Assembly (NCBI GenBank): GCA_963721645.1
Contig: CAVRJK010000002.1
Location: 1,736,001-1,800,000 of the forward strand
Source of the DNA: JALZKA01 sp963721645
GTDB lineage: Bacteria > Actinomycetota > Thermoleophilia > Solirubrobacterales > 70-9
Length of the DNA: 64,000 bases
Reading direction: 5' to 3'
Below are positions 47,209 through 55,065 of this stretch, in pieces. The translations under genes were made by a program, and so were the position numbers. The stretch's first letter is position 1. Each line of letters begins with the position of its first letter. Under the pieces are notes generated by a model, which was given only the letters and a program-made list of their open reading frames with translations, searched no databases and was not told the origin of the DNA.

Positions 47209-48311
47209 GCGTCCCTTGCGCAGCGCAGGCCCGAGAAGATCTGCCGGCGCTCCGGCAGGTCCCAGTTACGAAAGGTCGTCCGTTTGACGCTGGGGTGCGT
47301 CGCCCACGAGCCGCCGCGGAGCACCTTGTGGTCCCGGCCGAAGAAGACCTTGGAGTACTCGTCGTAGGGGAACGCCTCGAAGCCCGGATACGCCTCGAAG
47401 TCGGATGAGGTCCACTCCCAGACTTCACCGACGTTCTCCAGCACGCCGGCTTTTGCGGCGGCCTCCCACTCGAACTCGGTCGGGAGGCGTTTGCCCGCCC
47501 ACTCGGCGAACGCCGTGGCAGCGCCGTGGTCGACGTGGACGACCGGCTGATCCGGTTCGACCGCGCAGGTCGCGCCCATCGCGGTCCTCATCCATCCCCC
47601 TTGCGCGTCGCGTTCCCAATACAGCGGTGGCGCGGCTCCGGTCGCGTCCATGAACTCGATCCACTCTCGATTGCTCACGGGGCGGGTGTCGATTTCGAAC
47701 GGCTGGAGATCGACCACGTGTCGAGAACGCTCGTTGTCGTAGGCAAACCCCGCATCCCCGGCGCCGATCTCGTGTGGACCGGCGTTGATGAGCGAAGTGT
47801 GAGGGGTCTGACCCCTCGGGGGGTTTGTGAGCGAAGTGTGAGGGGTCTGACCCCTCGGGGGGGTCGCCGGCGATGGGATCTCCGCGGGGTCCGCCGGGTC
47901 GTAGCGGTCGACCATCTGGAGGAGCTGGAGCATCGTCTCTGCGTGCTGGTGCTCGTGGGCGAGGATCAGCTCGTAGACGAGTCCGTCCTTCAGCAGGCGG
48001 TCATCCGTGTCCTCGAGCTCGATGCCGTCGAGTACCTCGAGCGTCCGCTCGCGAACGTCCGACATGTAGCGGCGGAGCTCATCTCCACGCAGGATGGGCA
48101 GCTCGTTGCGGGTCTTGCGGGGATTCTCGATCGCGTCGTAGAAGCGGCCGAGGTCGCCGTCCATCGGCTCGCGTTCGCCGATCGTCTGGACGAGCCAGAG
48201 CTCCTCGAAGTTGGCGATGTGACCGAGGTCCCAGGCGAGGGGGCTCAAGATGTCGGAATAGACCGTGTTCAGCTGGTCGTCCGTCAAGGGCTCAACCAAC
48301 AACAAAGTCAT
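47205..48311 (-). CDS. egtB: EgtB-type sulfoxide synthase (ergothioneine synthesis) with a repeat-encoded insertion
   Basis: EgtB joins hercynine to a thiol using O2. The 368-residue protein has a DinB-like domain with the iron ligands His31 (WDLGHIANFEELWL), His119 and His123 (AHEHQHAETML), and a C-terminal FGE/SUMF1 domain (PHEIGAGDAGFAYDNERSRHVVDL ... LPTEFEWEAAAKAG ... VWEWTSSDFEAYPGF ... KVLRGGSWATHPS). Residues 151-176 are two 13-residue copies of PPRGQTPHTSLTN, encoded by palindromic repeats, placed in the linker between domains. Family-like sequence continues upstream of ATG 48311 (STLADRLDEARR) without a standard start codon, so the true start may lie further upstream. Confidence 0.92.
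   Translation of the reverse strand: MTLLLVEPLTDDQLNTVYSDILSPLAWDLGHIANFEELWLVQTIGEREPMDGDLGRFYDAIENPRKTRNELPILRGDELRRYMSDVRERTLEVLDGIELEDTDDRLLKDGLVYELILAHEHQHAETMLQLLQMVDRYDPADPAEIPSPATPPRGQTPHTSLTNPPRGQTPHTSLINAGPHEIGAGDAGFAYDNERSRHVVDLQPFEIDTRPVSNREWIEFMDATGAAPPLYWERDAQGGWMRTAMGATCAVEPDQPVVHVDHGAATAFAEWAGKRLPTEFEWEAAAKAGVLENVGEVWEWTSSDFEAYPGFEAFPYDEYSKVFFGRDHKVLRGGSWATHPSVKRTTFRNWDLPERRQIFSGLRCARDA
47789..47866. repeat. Two 39-base palindromic repeat units in frame inside egtB
   Basis: Two tandem copies with a period of exactly 39 bases (13 codons) have cores GAGGGGTCTGACCCCTC at 47801-47817 and 47840-47856 and flanks GAGCGAAGTGT before and CGGGGGG after. On the coding strand the core is read AGG GGT CAG ACC CCT, the frame with no stop. 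The flanks match the intergenic copies at 35.3 and 12.2 kb. Confidence 0.93.
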
Positions 48312-48467
48312 CCGCCGCGCCTCGTCGAGGCGGTCCGCGAGGGTGCTCTTCAGATCTGTCCCGGCAGGGGTGGTCGCGATGATGAAACCCTAGTCTCCGC
48401 GGCCTTCCAGCCGTTACATGATTTCCATGCGTCGCCTCGACCGGAGGGGGAGTAGGCTCCCGCCGCT

Positions 48468-49235
48468 ATGGAGATCAAGGGCGCAGGCGCACTGATATCG
48501 GGCGGGGCCTCTGGGCTCGGCGAGGCAACGACGAGACGGCTTCACGCCGCCGGCGCAAACGTCGTCATCTCAGACATGAACGCCGAGAAAGGAGAGGCCC
48601 TTGCCTCGGAACTCGGCGAGCGCGCGAGCTTCGTCGAGGCGAACGTGATGGAGGAGGGCCAGGTCCAAGCGGCCGTGGACGCCGCGGCCCAGGCGGACGG
48701 CGGCCTTCGAATCTCGGTCTGCTGTGCGGGCATCGGCTGGGCGGAGCGAACGTCGTCGAAGCGTGGCGCCCACAATCTCGAGTACTTCTCCAACGTGGTC
48801 AAGGTCAACCTGATCGGAACCTTCAACGTGCTCCGCCTCGCTGCGACGGCGATGTCCGATAACGAAGCCGACGACGCCGGAGAGCGTGGGGTCCACGTGT
48901 CGACCGCGTCAATCGCCGCCTTCGACGGGCAGATCGGACAGGCCGCCTACGCGGCGTCCAAGGCCGGGATCGTCGGCTTGACGCTCCCCGCCGCGCGCGA
49001 CCTCGCGGGACGCGGCATCCGGGTGAACACGATCGCTCCCGGCCTCTTCGACACGCCTCTCCTTGCCGCCCTTCCGGAAGAGAACCGCCAGGCGCTCGGC
49101 GCGGGCATCCCGTTCCCGTCGCGCCTCGGAGTCCCGGACGAGTTCGCGCATCTGGCGCTATCGATCATCGAGAACCAGATGCTGAACGGCGAGACGATCC
49201 GCCTCGACGGCGCGATCCGCATGCCGCCGAAGTAG
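48468..49235 (+). CDS. SDR, 3-hydroxyacyl-CoA dehydrogenase type II-like
   Basis: The 255-residue SDR has the cofactor motif ALISGGASGLGEATTRRL with acidic ISDMNAEKGEAL (NAD preference), CCAGIGWAERT in place of NNAG, catalytic Ser in VHVSTASIAAFDGQIGQ and YxxxK in AAYAASKAGIVGLTLPAARDLAGRGIRVNTIAPGLFDTPLL. The 'TASIAAFDGQIGQAAY' segment is characteristic of HSD10/3-hydroxyacyl-CoA dehydrogenase type II proteins, which fits beta-oxidation genes elsewhere in the window. It stands alone on the plus strand, divergent from egtB. Confidence 0.9.
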   Translation: MEIKGAGALISGGASGLGEATTRRLHAAGANVVISDMNAEKGEALASELGERASFVEANVMEEGQVQAAVDAAAQADGGLRISVCCAGIGWAERTSSKRGAHNLEYFSNVVKVNLIGTFNVLRLAATAMSDNEADDAGERGVHVSTASIAAFDGQIGQAAYAASKAGIVGLTLPAARDLAGRGIRVNTIAPGLFDTPLLAALPEENRQALGAGIPFPSRLGVPDEFAHLALSIIENQMLNGETIRLDGAIRMPPK

Positions 49236-49243
49236 AGGCCGGC

Positions 49244-50173
49244 CTACTTCAAGAGCACGAAGTTGAGGAGCGCCGTGGCACCGCCGAGGCCGATAACCGC
49301 TCCGCCGATGTCCGTGTAGAGGCGATCCCGGCTACGGTCGCGCGCAGGCTTTGCCTCAGGCGCTGGCGTGCGTTCCTCCACCTCGGGCGCCCGTATGGGT
49401 TCCTCATCAGCTATCGGCTCCTCTTCGAACTCCACGAGGGGTCCGGAGAAGAACCGGCGAAGGCGCTCGCCGATCCCGGGTTGGCCCTGCGCTTCGCGCT
49501 CGAGGCGTGCGGCGTGTGCCAGCTCCGCCTCCTCGTGCTCACGGAAAAATTGCGCGATCTCCTCTGGGGTCGGAGGATCCTCGTCGTCGTCTACGACTGA
49601 GTCCTCGAGCCCGTCGCCGGGAGAGTCCTCCTCCTCGTCGTCGTCTTCGAACTCTTCTTCGGGCCGGCTGTCCTGGGCGCTCTCATCCTCGATCTCGTCA
49701 ACAACCTCCTCGGCTTCGCCGCCGAGCAGGATCTGGCCGATTCCACTCGGCACCTCCTCGCGTGGCGCCCTTTGCGGAGCCGGGCTCTCGACGAGTCTCA
49801 GGTCCGGCTCATCTGCCGCCTGGGGCTGCAGGCGCACCTCGCCCTCTGAAAGCGTTCCAGCGAATGCCGTCAGCTCGGCCCGAAGCGCCTTCGATGCGTC
49901 GGCGAACGCCTGTGCCCGCACGGCGAGGGCCTGCTCGGCTTGCTCGACCGCGCTCACGGTCTCTGCAATGGCCTGGGCCTGACGGCCCGCCATCTCGATG
50001 CGTCGCTCACCCTCCGCTCGGGTTTGCCCAATCAGTGTCTGCGCCGCCAACTCGGTCGACTCCAGGAGTTGCTTTTTGAGGGCCTGCGCGTGGTCCTCGG
50101 CAGTCGAACCGAGCGTCGCCGGCTTCTCCTTCCCTGGAGAGAACGAACGGGCTTGCGCCTCGCGCTTAGCCAT
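49244..50173 (-). CDS. Coiled-coil, acidic protein with C-terminal membrane tail
   Basis: The 309-residue protein is not recognised. Residues 20-115 are Ala/Glu/Gln-rich and probably coiled coil (LKKQLLESTELAAQTLIGQTRAEGERRIEMAGRQAQAIAETVSAVEQAEQALAVR). Residues 150-215 are strongly acidic (EEEFEDDDEEEDSPGDG), and the last 22 residues are a hydrophobic helix (IGGAVIGLGGATALLNFVLLK) that ends the chain, making this a tail-anchored protein with its body in the cytoplasm. It could be a client of the ArsA/GET3-type ATPases at 30.3-32.3 kb, though nothing but topology supports that. It converges on the preceding SDR gene. Confidence 0.7.
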   Translation of the reverse strand: MAKREAQARSFSPGKEKPATLGSTAEDHAQALKKQLLESTELAAQTLIGQTRAEGERRIEMAGRQAQAIAETVSAVEQAEQALAVRAQAFADASKALRAELTAFAGTLSEGEVRLQPQAADEPDLRLVESPAPQRAPREEVPSGIGQILLGGEAEEVVDEIEDESAQDSRPEEEFEDDDEEEDSPGDGLEDSVVDDDEDPPTPEEIAQFFREHEEAELAHAARLEREAQGQPGIGERLRRFFSGPLVEFEEEPIADEEPIRAPEVEERTPAPEAKPARDRSRDRLYTDIGGAVIGLGGATALLNFVLLK

Positions 50174-50205
50174 GCGCGGAAACCTAGACCCCCTATCGGA
50201 TGCCT

Positions 50206-51114
50206 TTATGCCTGCACACGCTCTCGTTCTGAGACCGCGCCGGCTACGCCGAGAGTCGGATCCTGGCCGTCAAGGCCGCCGTTGGCGGGATCGGCGAGGC
50301 GGATGGCCTCGACGAGATGCTTCGAGCGCATGGCTCGCATCTCGGTCAGCGGCTGCATGACCCCGCGGATCGCAAGCGCCCCTCCGACGAAGCGGGGCGC
50401 CCACAGGCGGCCGGATCGCCGTTCGATCCCCCGCTCGATTGCGTCTACCGCAGCCGAGAGCGGCACGGCCTTGCGAATCGGCGCGGGCATCATGGATTCC
50501 ATCGCCTTCGTCGACGGGTGCTCGAAGCTGGCCTTGACGAGATCGGTCTCGATGAACCCGAAGTAGGCGCATCCCGCGCGAGCACCCGTGGGCGCCATCT
50601 CGACGCGAAGCGAGTCGGTGAGGCCCTCGACTCCGGCCTTCGACGCCGCGTACGGCCCCATCAGGGGAGCGTGTGCCGCCGCAGCCAGCGAGGCGATGTT
50701 CAGCAGATAGCCCTTGCGCTCGATCACGTGTGGCAGGACCGCTCGATCCGTACGCCAGACGCCAAAGAGATTGACGTTCATGGTGCGCTCGACCTGCTCG
50801 GGCGGCGCCGTAATCAGGGATCCCACGGTGTGAATACCCGCGTTTGCGACCGCGACGTCGATGCCTCCAAAGCGCTCCACCGTGCCCTTGACCGCGCGCT
50901 CGAGCGCGGCGGTGTCGGTGACGTCGGCTTCGAACCAAGCGGCGCGGTCACCCAGCTTGGCTGCGCGCTCTTCGAGCAGGTCGGGCTCAAGGCCGACCAG
51001 GGCTACGTTCGCGCCCTTCGCGTGCATGCGCTCGGCGACTCCGCCACCGATCCCGCGTGCCGCGCCGGTGACGAACACGGTGCGGCCGTTGACGTCCAGC
51101 TTGCGGCGAGCCAT
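50206..51114 (-). CDS. Short-chain dehydrogenase/reductase next to a Baeyer-Villiger monooxygenase
   Basis: The 302-residue SDR has TVFVTGAARGIGGGVAERM, LVGLEPDLLEERAAKLGDRAAWFEADVTD, ANAGIHTVG, catalytic Ser in LNIASLAAAAHAPLMG and YxxxK in PYAASKAGVEGLTDSLRVEM. The C-terminal 70 residues extend beyond the usual SDR length, as in the monooxygenase-linked SDRs of Actinobacteria (for example Rv3085 in the mymA operon). It lies directly downstream of the broken monooxygenase gene, so the two probably act on the same ketone or alcohol under the TetR regulator. The start at 51114 is preferred; the open frame upstream is the monooxygenase 3' end. Confidence 0.87.
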   Translation of the reverse strand: MARRKLDVNGRTVFVTGAARGIGGGVAERMHAKGANVALVGLEPDLLEERAAKLGDRAAWFEADVTDTAALERAVKGTVERFGGIDVAVANAGIHTVGSLITAPPEQVERTMNVNLFGVWRTDRAVLPHVIERKGYLLNIASLAAAAHAPLMGPYAASKAGVEGLTDSLRVEMAPTGARAGCAYFGFIETDLVKASFEHPSTKAMESMMPAPIRKAVPLSAAVDAIERGIERRSGRLWAPRFVGGALAIRGVMQPLTEMRAMRSKHLVEAIRLADPANGGLDGQDPTLGVAGAVSERERVQA

Positions 51115-51188
51115 CAGGCGACCTCGGCGAGCTCGCGGGGTAACCGGCGGCAGGAGGCGCATCGGCCTCCGACTCGACCCACTCGTAT

Positions 51189-52692
51189 TCAGCAGGTTCG
51201 AGCTTTCGGGTCGACTCGTAAGAAGCGGAAGGTCTCGCCGGGCCAGAGCATGATGTTGCGGCCCTTCGCATCGAGGTACCAGCTCTTGCAGCCGCGCGAC
51301 CAGACGGCTTCGCCCAGATCCGCGCTGCATCTTGGAGTTGTAGGAGTCCTGGGCGTGCCGCGTCGGAGTGACGGATGCACCGCGTCTACGCGCTTCCACG
51401 ATCGCCTGGACGACCAGGCGGATCTGACACTCGATCATGAAGATGACCGAGTTGTGGCCCAGGCCGGTGTTCGGCCCGAGCAGGAAGAACAGATTGGGAA
51501 AGCCGGCAGATCATCGTGCCCCGATGGGCCTGGATGCCGTCGCGATGCCAGTGCTCAGCGAGCGTCTCGCCGGCTTGACCCGTCAGCTCGACCGACGAGG
51601 CCATCGCCTGTGCGTCGAAACCGGTGCCGTAGATGATCACGTCGACATCGCGAGTGACACCGTCGGCGGTGGTGATGGAGCGAGGACCGACCGTCGCGAT
51701 CGGTTCGGTCACCACGTCCGCGTTCGGTCGATCGAGCGCCTTGTAGTAGGTGTTCGACATCAGCATGCGCTTGCAACCGAACTCGTAGTCCGGGCTTCAG
51801 CTTCTCGCGCTTGACGGGGTCTGTGACCTGGCGCTCGAGGTTCTTGAGCCCGGCGCGCTCGAAGAACTTTCCGAACCGCTTGCCGGTGATGCCCCGGTAC
51901 ATGACCAGCTCCAAGATACCAGTAGAGGCCGCGGCGGTAGGCGCGCTGGAGGAATGGAAAGCGCCTGTAGAGGCTGCGCTCGAGCTTGGAGATGTGGCGG
52001 TCGAGCTTCGGCAGGACCCACGGAGCGGTGCGCTGGTAGAGGTCGAGCTGGCCGACCTCGCCGGCGATCGCCGGAACGAACTGGATCGCCGAGCGCGCCG
52101 GTCCCGATCACCGCGACCTTCTTGCCCTTGAGGTCCACGGAGTGATCCCATTCGGCCGAGTGAAACGCCGGCCCCTCGAAGCTCTCGAGACCCTGGAGGT
52201 GCGGCTTCGCGGGGACGTGCAGACCGCCGATTCCGGAGATGAGGAAGCGGGCGGTCAGCTCCTCGCGGCCGTCGGGCCCCTCGCCGACGCAGCGCCAGAA
52301 GCCCGGCCGGCTGCGTCCCACGTCGCGCTGAGGGCCCTGAAGCCGAGGCGGAGGTGCGGGCGGACGCCGTATTTGTCGGTCGTCCGCTCGAGGTACTCGC
52401 GGATCTCCGGCTGGGGCGCGTACATCTCGGACCAGTCCGGGTTCTGCTCAAACGAGAACGAGTACATGTGAGACGGCACGTCGCACGCGCACCCGGGGTA
52501 GGTGTTCTCGCGCCAGGTGCCGGCGACCGAGTCGGCCTTATCGAAGACGACGAAGTCCTCTATCCCGGCCTCCTTGAGCTTGATCGCTGCGCCGATCCCG
52601 GAGAAGCCGGTGCCGACGATCACGACCTCGTGATCGGGCGTGGACGGCGGCGTCGGTCTGGAAGGACGGAGCGGGCAGCTAGCGGCTGGCAT
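51189..52692 (-). pseudogene. Baeyer-Villiger monooxygenase (flavin-binding) with six frameshifts
   Basis: Reading all frames in order gives a complete class I Baeyer-Villiger monooxygenase: HEVVIVGTGFSGIGAAIKL, WRENTYPGCACDVPSHMYSF, the fingerprint FEGPAFHSAEWD, second Rossmann GKKVAVIGTG, SAIQFVPAIAGEVGQLDLYQ, LELVMYRG, MLMSNTYYKALDRPN, DVIIYGTGFDA, FPNLFFLLGPNTGLGHNSV and CKSWYLDAKGRNIMLWPG. Frame changes fall near 52305, 52095, 51917, 51802, 51505 and 51330, five of them consistent with one extra base. Since the protein sequence is otherwise undamaged, sequencing or assembly error is as likely as true decay. It is divergent from a tetR gene, as in ethA-ethR. Confidence 0.85.
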
Positions 52693-52747
52693 CGTTTCGG
52701 GCTCTCCTGAGGGATGGCTTGCAGGGTCTACCTGAGCGATCTACACG

Positions 52748-52776
52748 GTTACACTACTGTAAGTTACACTGGTGTA
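52748..52776. promoter_or_regulatory. Repeated palindromic TetR-type operator between monooxygenase and tetR
   Basis: GTTACACTACTGTAA (52748-52762) and GTTACACTGGTGTA (52763-52776) are tandem, each starting GTTACACT and each with inverted arms (TTAC/GTAA and TACAC/GTGTA). They occupy the centre of the 161-base divergent gap between the monooxygenase start (52692) and the tetR start (52854). Such a pair fits cooperative binding by a TetR-family repressor controlling both genes. Confidence 0.65.
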
Positions 52777-52853
52777 GCCTAGCAAAGATCGCCGAGAGTC
52801 GTTTCCGTCCACACATCGGCGACTCAGGCGACACTCAGCGAGGAATCAAGCCG

Positions 52854-53461
52854 ATGGCCACGACCAGCCGGAACACACCAAGGCCCCCGCCTGACCGGCG
52901 CCCAGCGGCGCGAGCAGATCCTCGACGTCACCAAGGCGCTTGCTGGCGAGCGCGGCTTTCACGCCATCTCGATCGACGCCGTCGCCCGGCGGGCAGGCAT
53001 CACCCGCCCCGTCGTCTACTCCCACTTCGACGACCTAACCGGCCTCCTGCGAGCGATGGTCGAGCGCGAGGGCGCCCGCGCGGTCGAGCAGCTGATGGCC
53101 CTGATCCCCCAGGAGACCGACACGGACGACGCGGCAGCGATGCTGATGACCTCGATGCGCGCCTTCCTCGAGGCAGTCAGCGACGACCCGGTGACCTGGC
53201 GTCTGGTCCTGGTCCCGGCCGAAGGCACGCCCGAGTTCCTGCGCGAACGCGCGCTTGCGATCCGCGCCGCCGTCACCCAGCAGATCGCCGCGATCGTCCC
53301 GACGGCGCTTGCCGGAGGGGGTACCGAGCCCTCCCCCGACCCCGAGCTGACAGCGCTGACTCTTCAGGCAGTCGCCGAGGAGGCCGCGAGGCTCATCCTC
53401 GAACGCCCCGACGAGTTCACGATCGAGCGCGCGATGTCCCACACCGAGTGGATGCTCGGGT
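52854..53461 (+). pseudogene. TetR-family regulator, copy 1: frameshifted at the start and cut at the 3' end
   Basis: The N-terminus MATTSRNTPRP is in one frame and the rest (RLTGAQRREQILDVTKALAGERGFHAISIDAVARRAGITRPVVYSHFDDLTGLLRAMVEREGARA...) in the next. Removing one C from the CCCCC run at 52884-52888 restores a single protein. The helix-turn-helix is intact. At 53461, after SHTEWMLGL, homology ends and the sequence passes into an antisense copy of a TadE-like gene; copy 2 at 54545 continues for seven more residues there. It is divergent from the monooxygenase and probably its regulator. Confidence 0.78.
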
Positions 53462-53839
53462 TACCGGCTCGCCCGCTGCCGTTTCGCGGACGCGGCCCGA
53501 CGTGGCGCCGTCAGCGCACACGTTCTCGCGGCAGTCGCGCCAGTCGATCGGCAGGACATGCATGTCGTCCTCGTACTCGAGCAGGGGAACGTGGGCGGCG
53601 ACCTGGGCGGCGAGCTCGGAGCCGTAGGCGCCGACGAGCGCGGACTCCCGCTCGCCGCATTCCGGACCAAGATCGACGACGCAGACGAGCTTTCCGGCGA
53701 TCTCCTTCGCCAAGCTCGCGCCCGGGACGCTCGCGCCCGCCGCGACCAGCACTGCAAGCGCGAGCGAAACGACGAGCACGATCCCGAGCCACTCGGGGCT
53801 CGCCTGCCCGCGCTCGTCTCGCAGGGTTTGGGGCCGCAC
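53462..53839 (-). pseudogene. TadE/prepilin-like protein, truncated copy of the gene at 57386-58279
   Basis: The 125 or so N-terminal residues begin MRPQTLRDERGQASPEWLGIVLVVSLALAVLVAAG, a class III prepilin-type signal, and continue ASLAKEIAGKLVCVVDLGPECGERESALVGAYG to VRETAAGEPV. They align with the first 127 residues of the complete protein at 57386-58279 at roughly 55-60% identity, so the copies are diverged. The reading then runs into antisense tetR sequence at 53461, so the C-terminal domain is missing. The junction lies inside both genes, pointing to recombination or misassembly. Confidence 0.7.
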
Positions 53840-53901
53840 ATATACACCAAGCCCGTGATCTGACTCCGCTTACGAACGCCTTGCGCCGATACGGTGTCGG
53901 A

Positions 53902-54154
53902 ATGAGACCTGATCCGCCAGAGATGCCGAAGAAGGAAGGAAGGAAGGGGCTGGAAGAGCTACGTGCTCGGCTTCGTCGGGATCGTCCTGGCAATCCTGAT
54001 CCTCCAGAACCTTCAGGAAGTGGAGGTGCGCTTTCTGTTCGTCACGACCAACATTCCGCTGATCTTTGCGCTGCTCCTGGTCGGCGCACTCGGGGCTCTG
54101 GTCGGCTGGGCAGCGCCTCGCGTTCGCCGCGGCGGCCCTGACCGCAAGGACTGA
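53902..54154 (+). pseudogene. LapA-domain membrane protein, frameshifted copy
   Basis: This is the same gene as 58342-58590 (82 residues), but it carries four AAGG units instead of three (53932-53947), which shifts the frame after MPKKEGR. The remainder (LGFVGIVLAILILQNLQEVEVRFLFVTTNIPLIFALLLVG) is only readable from an internal position at 53963. Tetranucleotide slippage of this kind could be reversible, as in phase variation, or an artefact. Confidence 0.78.
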
Positions 54155-54161
54155 ACCCGCT

Positions 54162-54552
54162 CTACGTGCCCGCGTTACAGTCGATTGTCGTCACCACGGG
54201 TGGCAGCACTTGGCCGTTCTTCTTTTGGCGCTGGGACGTGTAGGTCATGGACCCGAAGGCGATCGTCACGGTCTGCACTTCGTCGTCCTCATCCACCTCG
54301 AGCACTGATGCCAAGTCAAAATCGTACGTGCGCTGGATCCGACCGAGGCTGTTGCCGCCCTTTTGCCTGACAACGAGGGTCCCGCTCTGGATGTCTCGAT
54401 AGGGGTCGGCCGCGATCGCCGCAAGCACCGGCCACGAATCATTCGGATCGGTCTTCACGATCAACGGCCGGCACCCGTTCTGAAACCCGACCTTCGACCG
54501 GCTGACCTCGATCCAGTTCTTGAACCGGCCTTCTTCGGCGCCGCCCTTGATC
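54162..54552 (-). pseudogene. Hcp-like protein, 5'-truncated copy
   Basis: The sequence is identical to the C-terminal 130 residues of the Hcp-like protein at 58598-59167, from MIKGGAEEGRFKNW-type sequence to the stop. The signal peptide and first 58 residues are missing, because the DNA switches at a GATC (54549-54552) into the second tetR copy. Without a start or export signal it should not be functional. Confidence 0.75.
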
Positions 54553-55065
54553 GACGCGGTTGCCAAGCGCGCGGGCATCACCCGCCCCGTCGTCTACTCC
54601 CACTTCGACGACCTCACCGGGCTCTTGAGCGCGATGGTCGAACGCGAGGGCGCGCGCGCCGTTCAGCAGCTGATGGCCCTCATCCCCCAGGAGACGAACA
54701 CGGACGATGCTGCCGCGATGCTGATGTCCTCGCTCCGCGCCTTCCTGGAAGCGGTTCGCGACGATCCGATCACTTGGCGGTTGGTCCTGGTGCCGGCCGA
54801 AGGAACGCCCGAGGTCCTGCGCGCCCGAGCGATCCAGATCCGCGCCGCCGTGACCCAGCAGCTTGCTGCAATCGTCCCCACCGCCCTCGCCGGAGACAGC
54901 ACGGAACCCTCGCCCGATCCCGAGTTGACCGCGCTGACCCTTCAGGCGGTCTCAGAAGAAGGCGCGAGATTGCTTCTCGAGCGCCCGGACGAGTTCTCGA
55001 TCGAACGCGTGATGACGCACGCCGAGTGGATGCTCGGCCTACTCGGGCTCAGAACCCGGGCCTAG
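54545..55065 (+). pseudogene. TetR-family regulator, copy 2: N-terminus missing
   Basis: Homology begins at IDAVAKRAGITRPVVYSHFDDLTGLL, about 40 residues into the TetR protein, and continues to the normal C-terminus (HAEWMLGLLGLRTRA). It is about 85% identical to copy 1 at the protein level, with differences spread along its length, so the two are paralogues or alleles. The first helix and a proper start codon are absent; a TTG at 54520 would start in antisense Hcp sequence. The stop overlaps the stop of the convergent delta-60 protein gene. Confidence 0.72.

Larger units (their letters stand above)
53893..54552. repeat. Near-identical copy of 58333-58988 (lapA-like and Hcp-like genes)
   Basis: This block matches 58333-58988 apart from one substitution (53926 G versus A) and one extra AAGG unit near 53945. 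Upstream of it the copies diverge, and downstream the match stops abruptly at the shared GATC (54549-54552), where this copy continues as a tetR gene. The near-identity over about 650 bases against diverged flanks suggests gene conversion or an assembly join. Confidence 0.88.
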
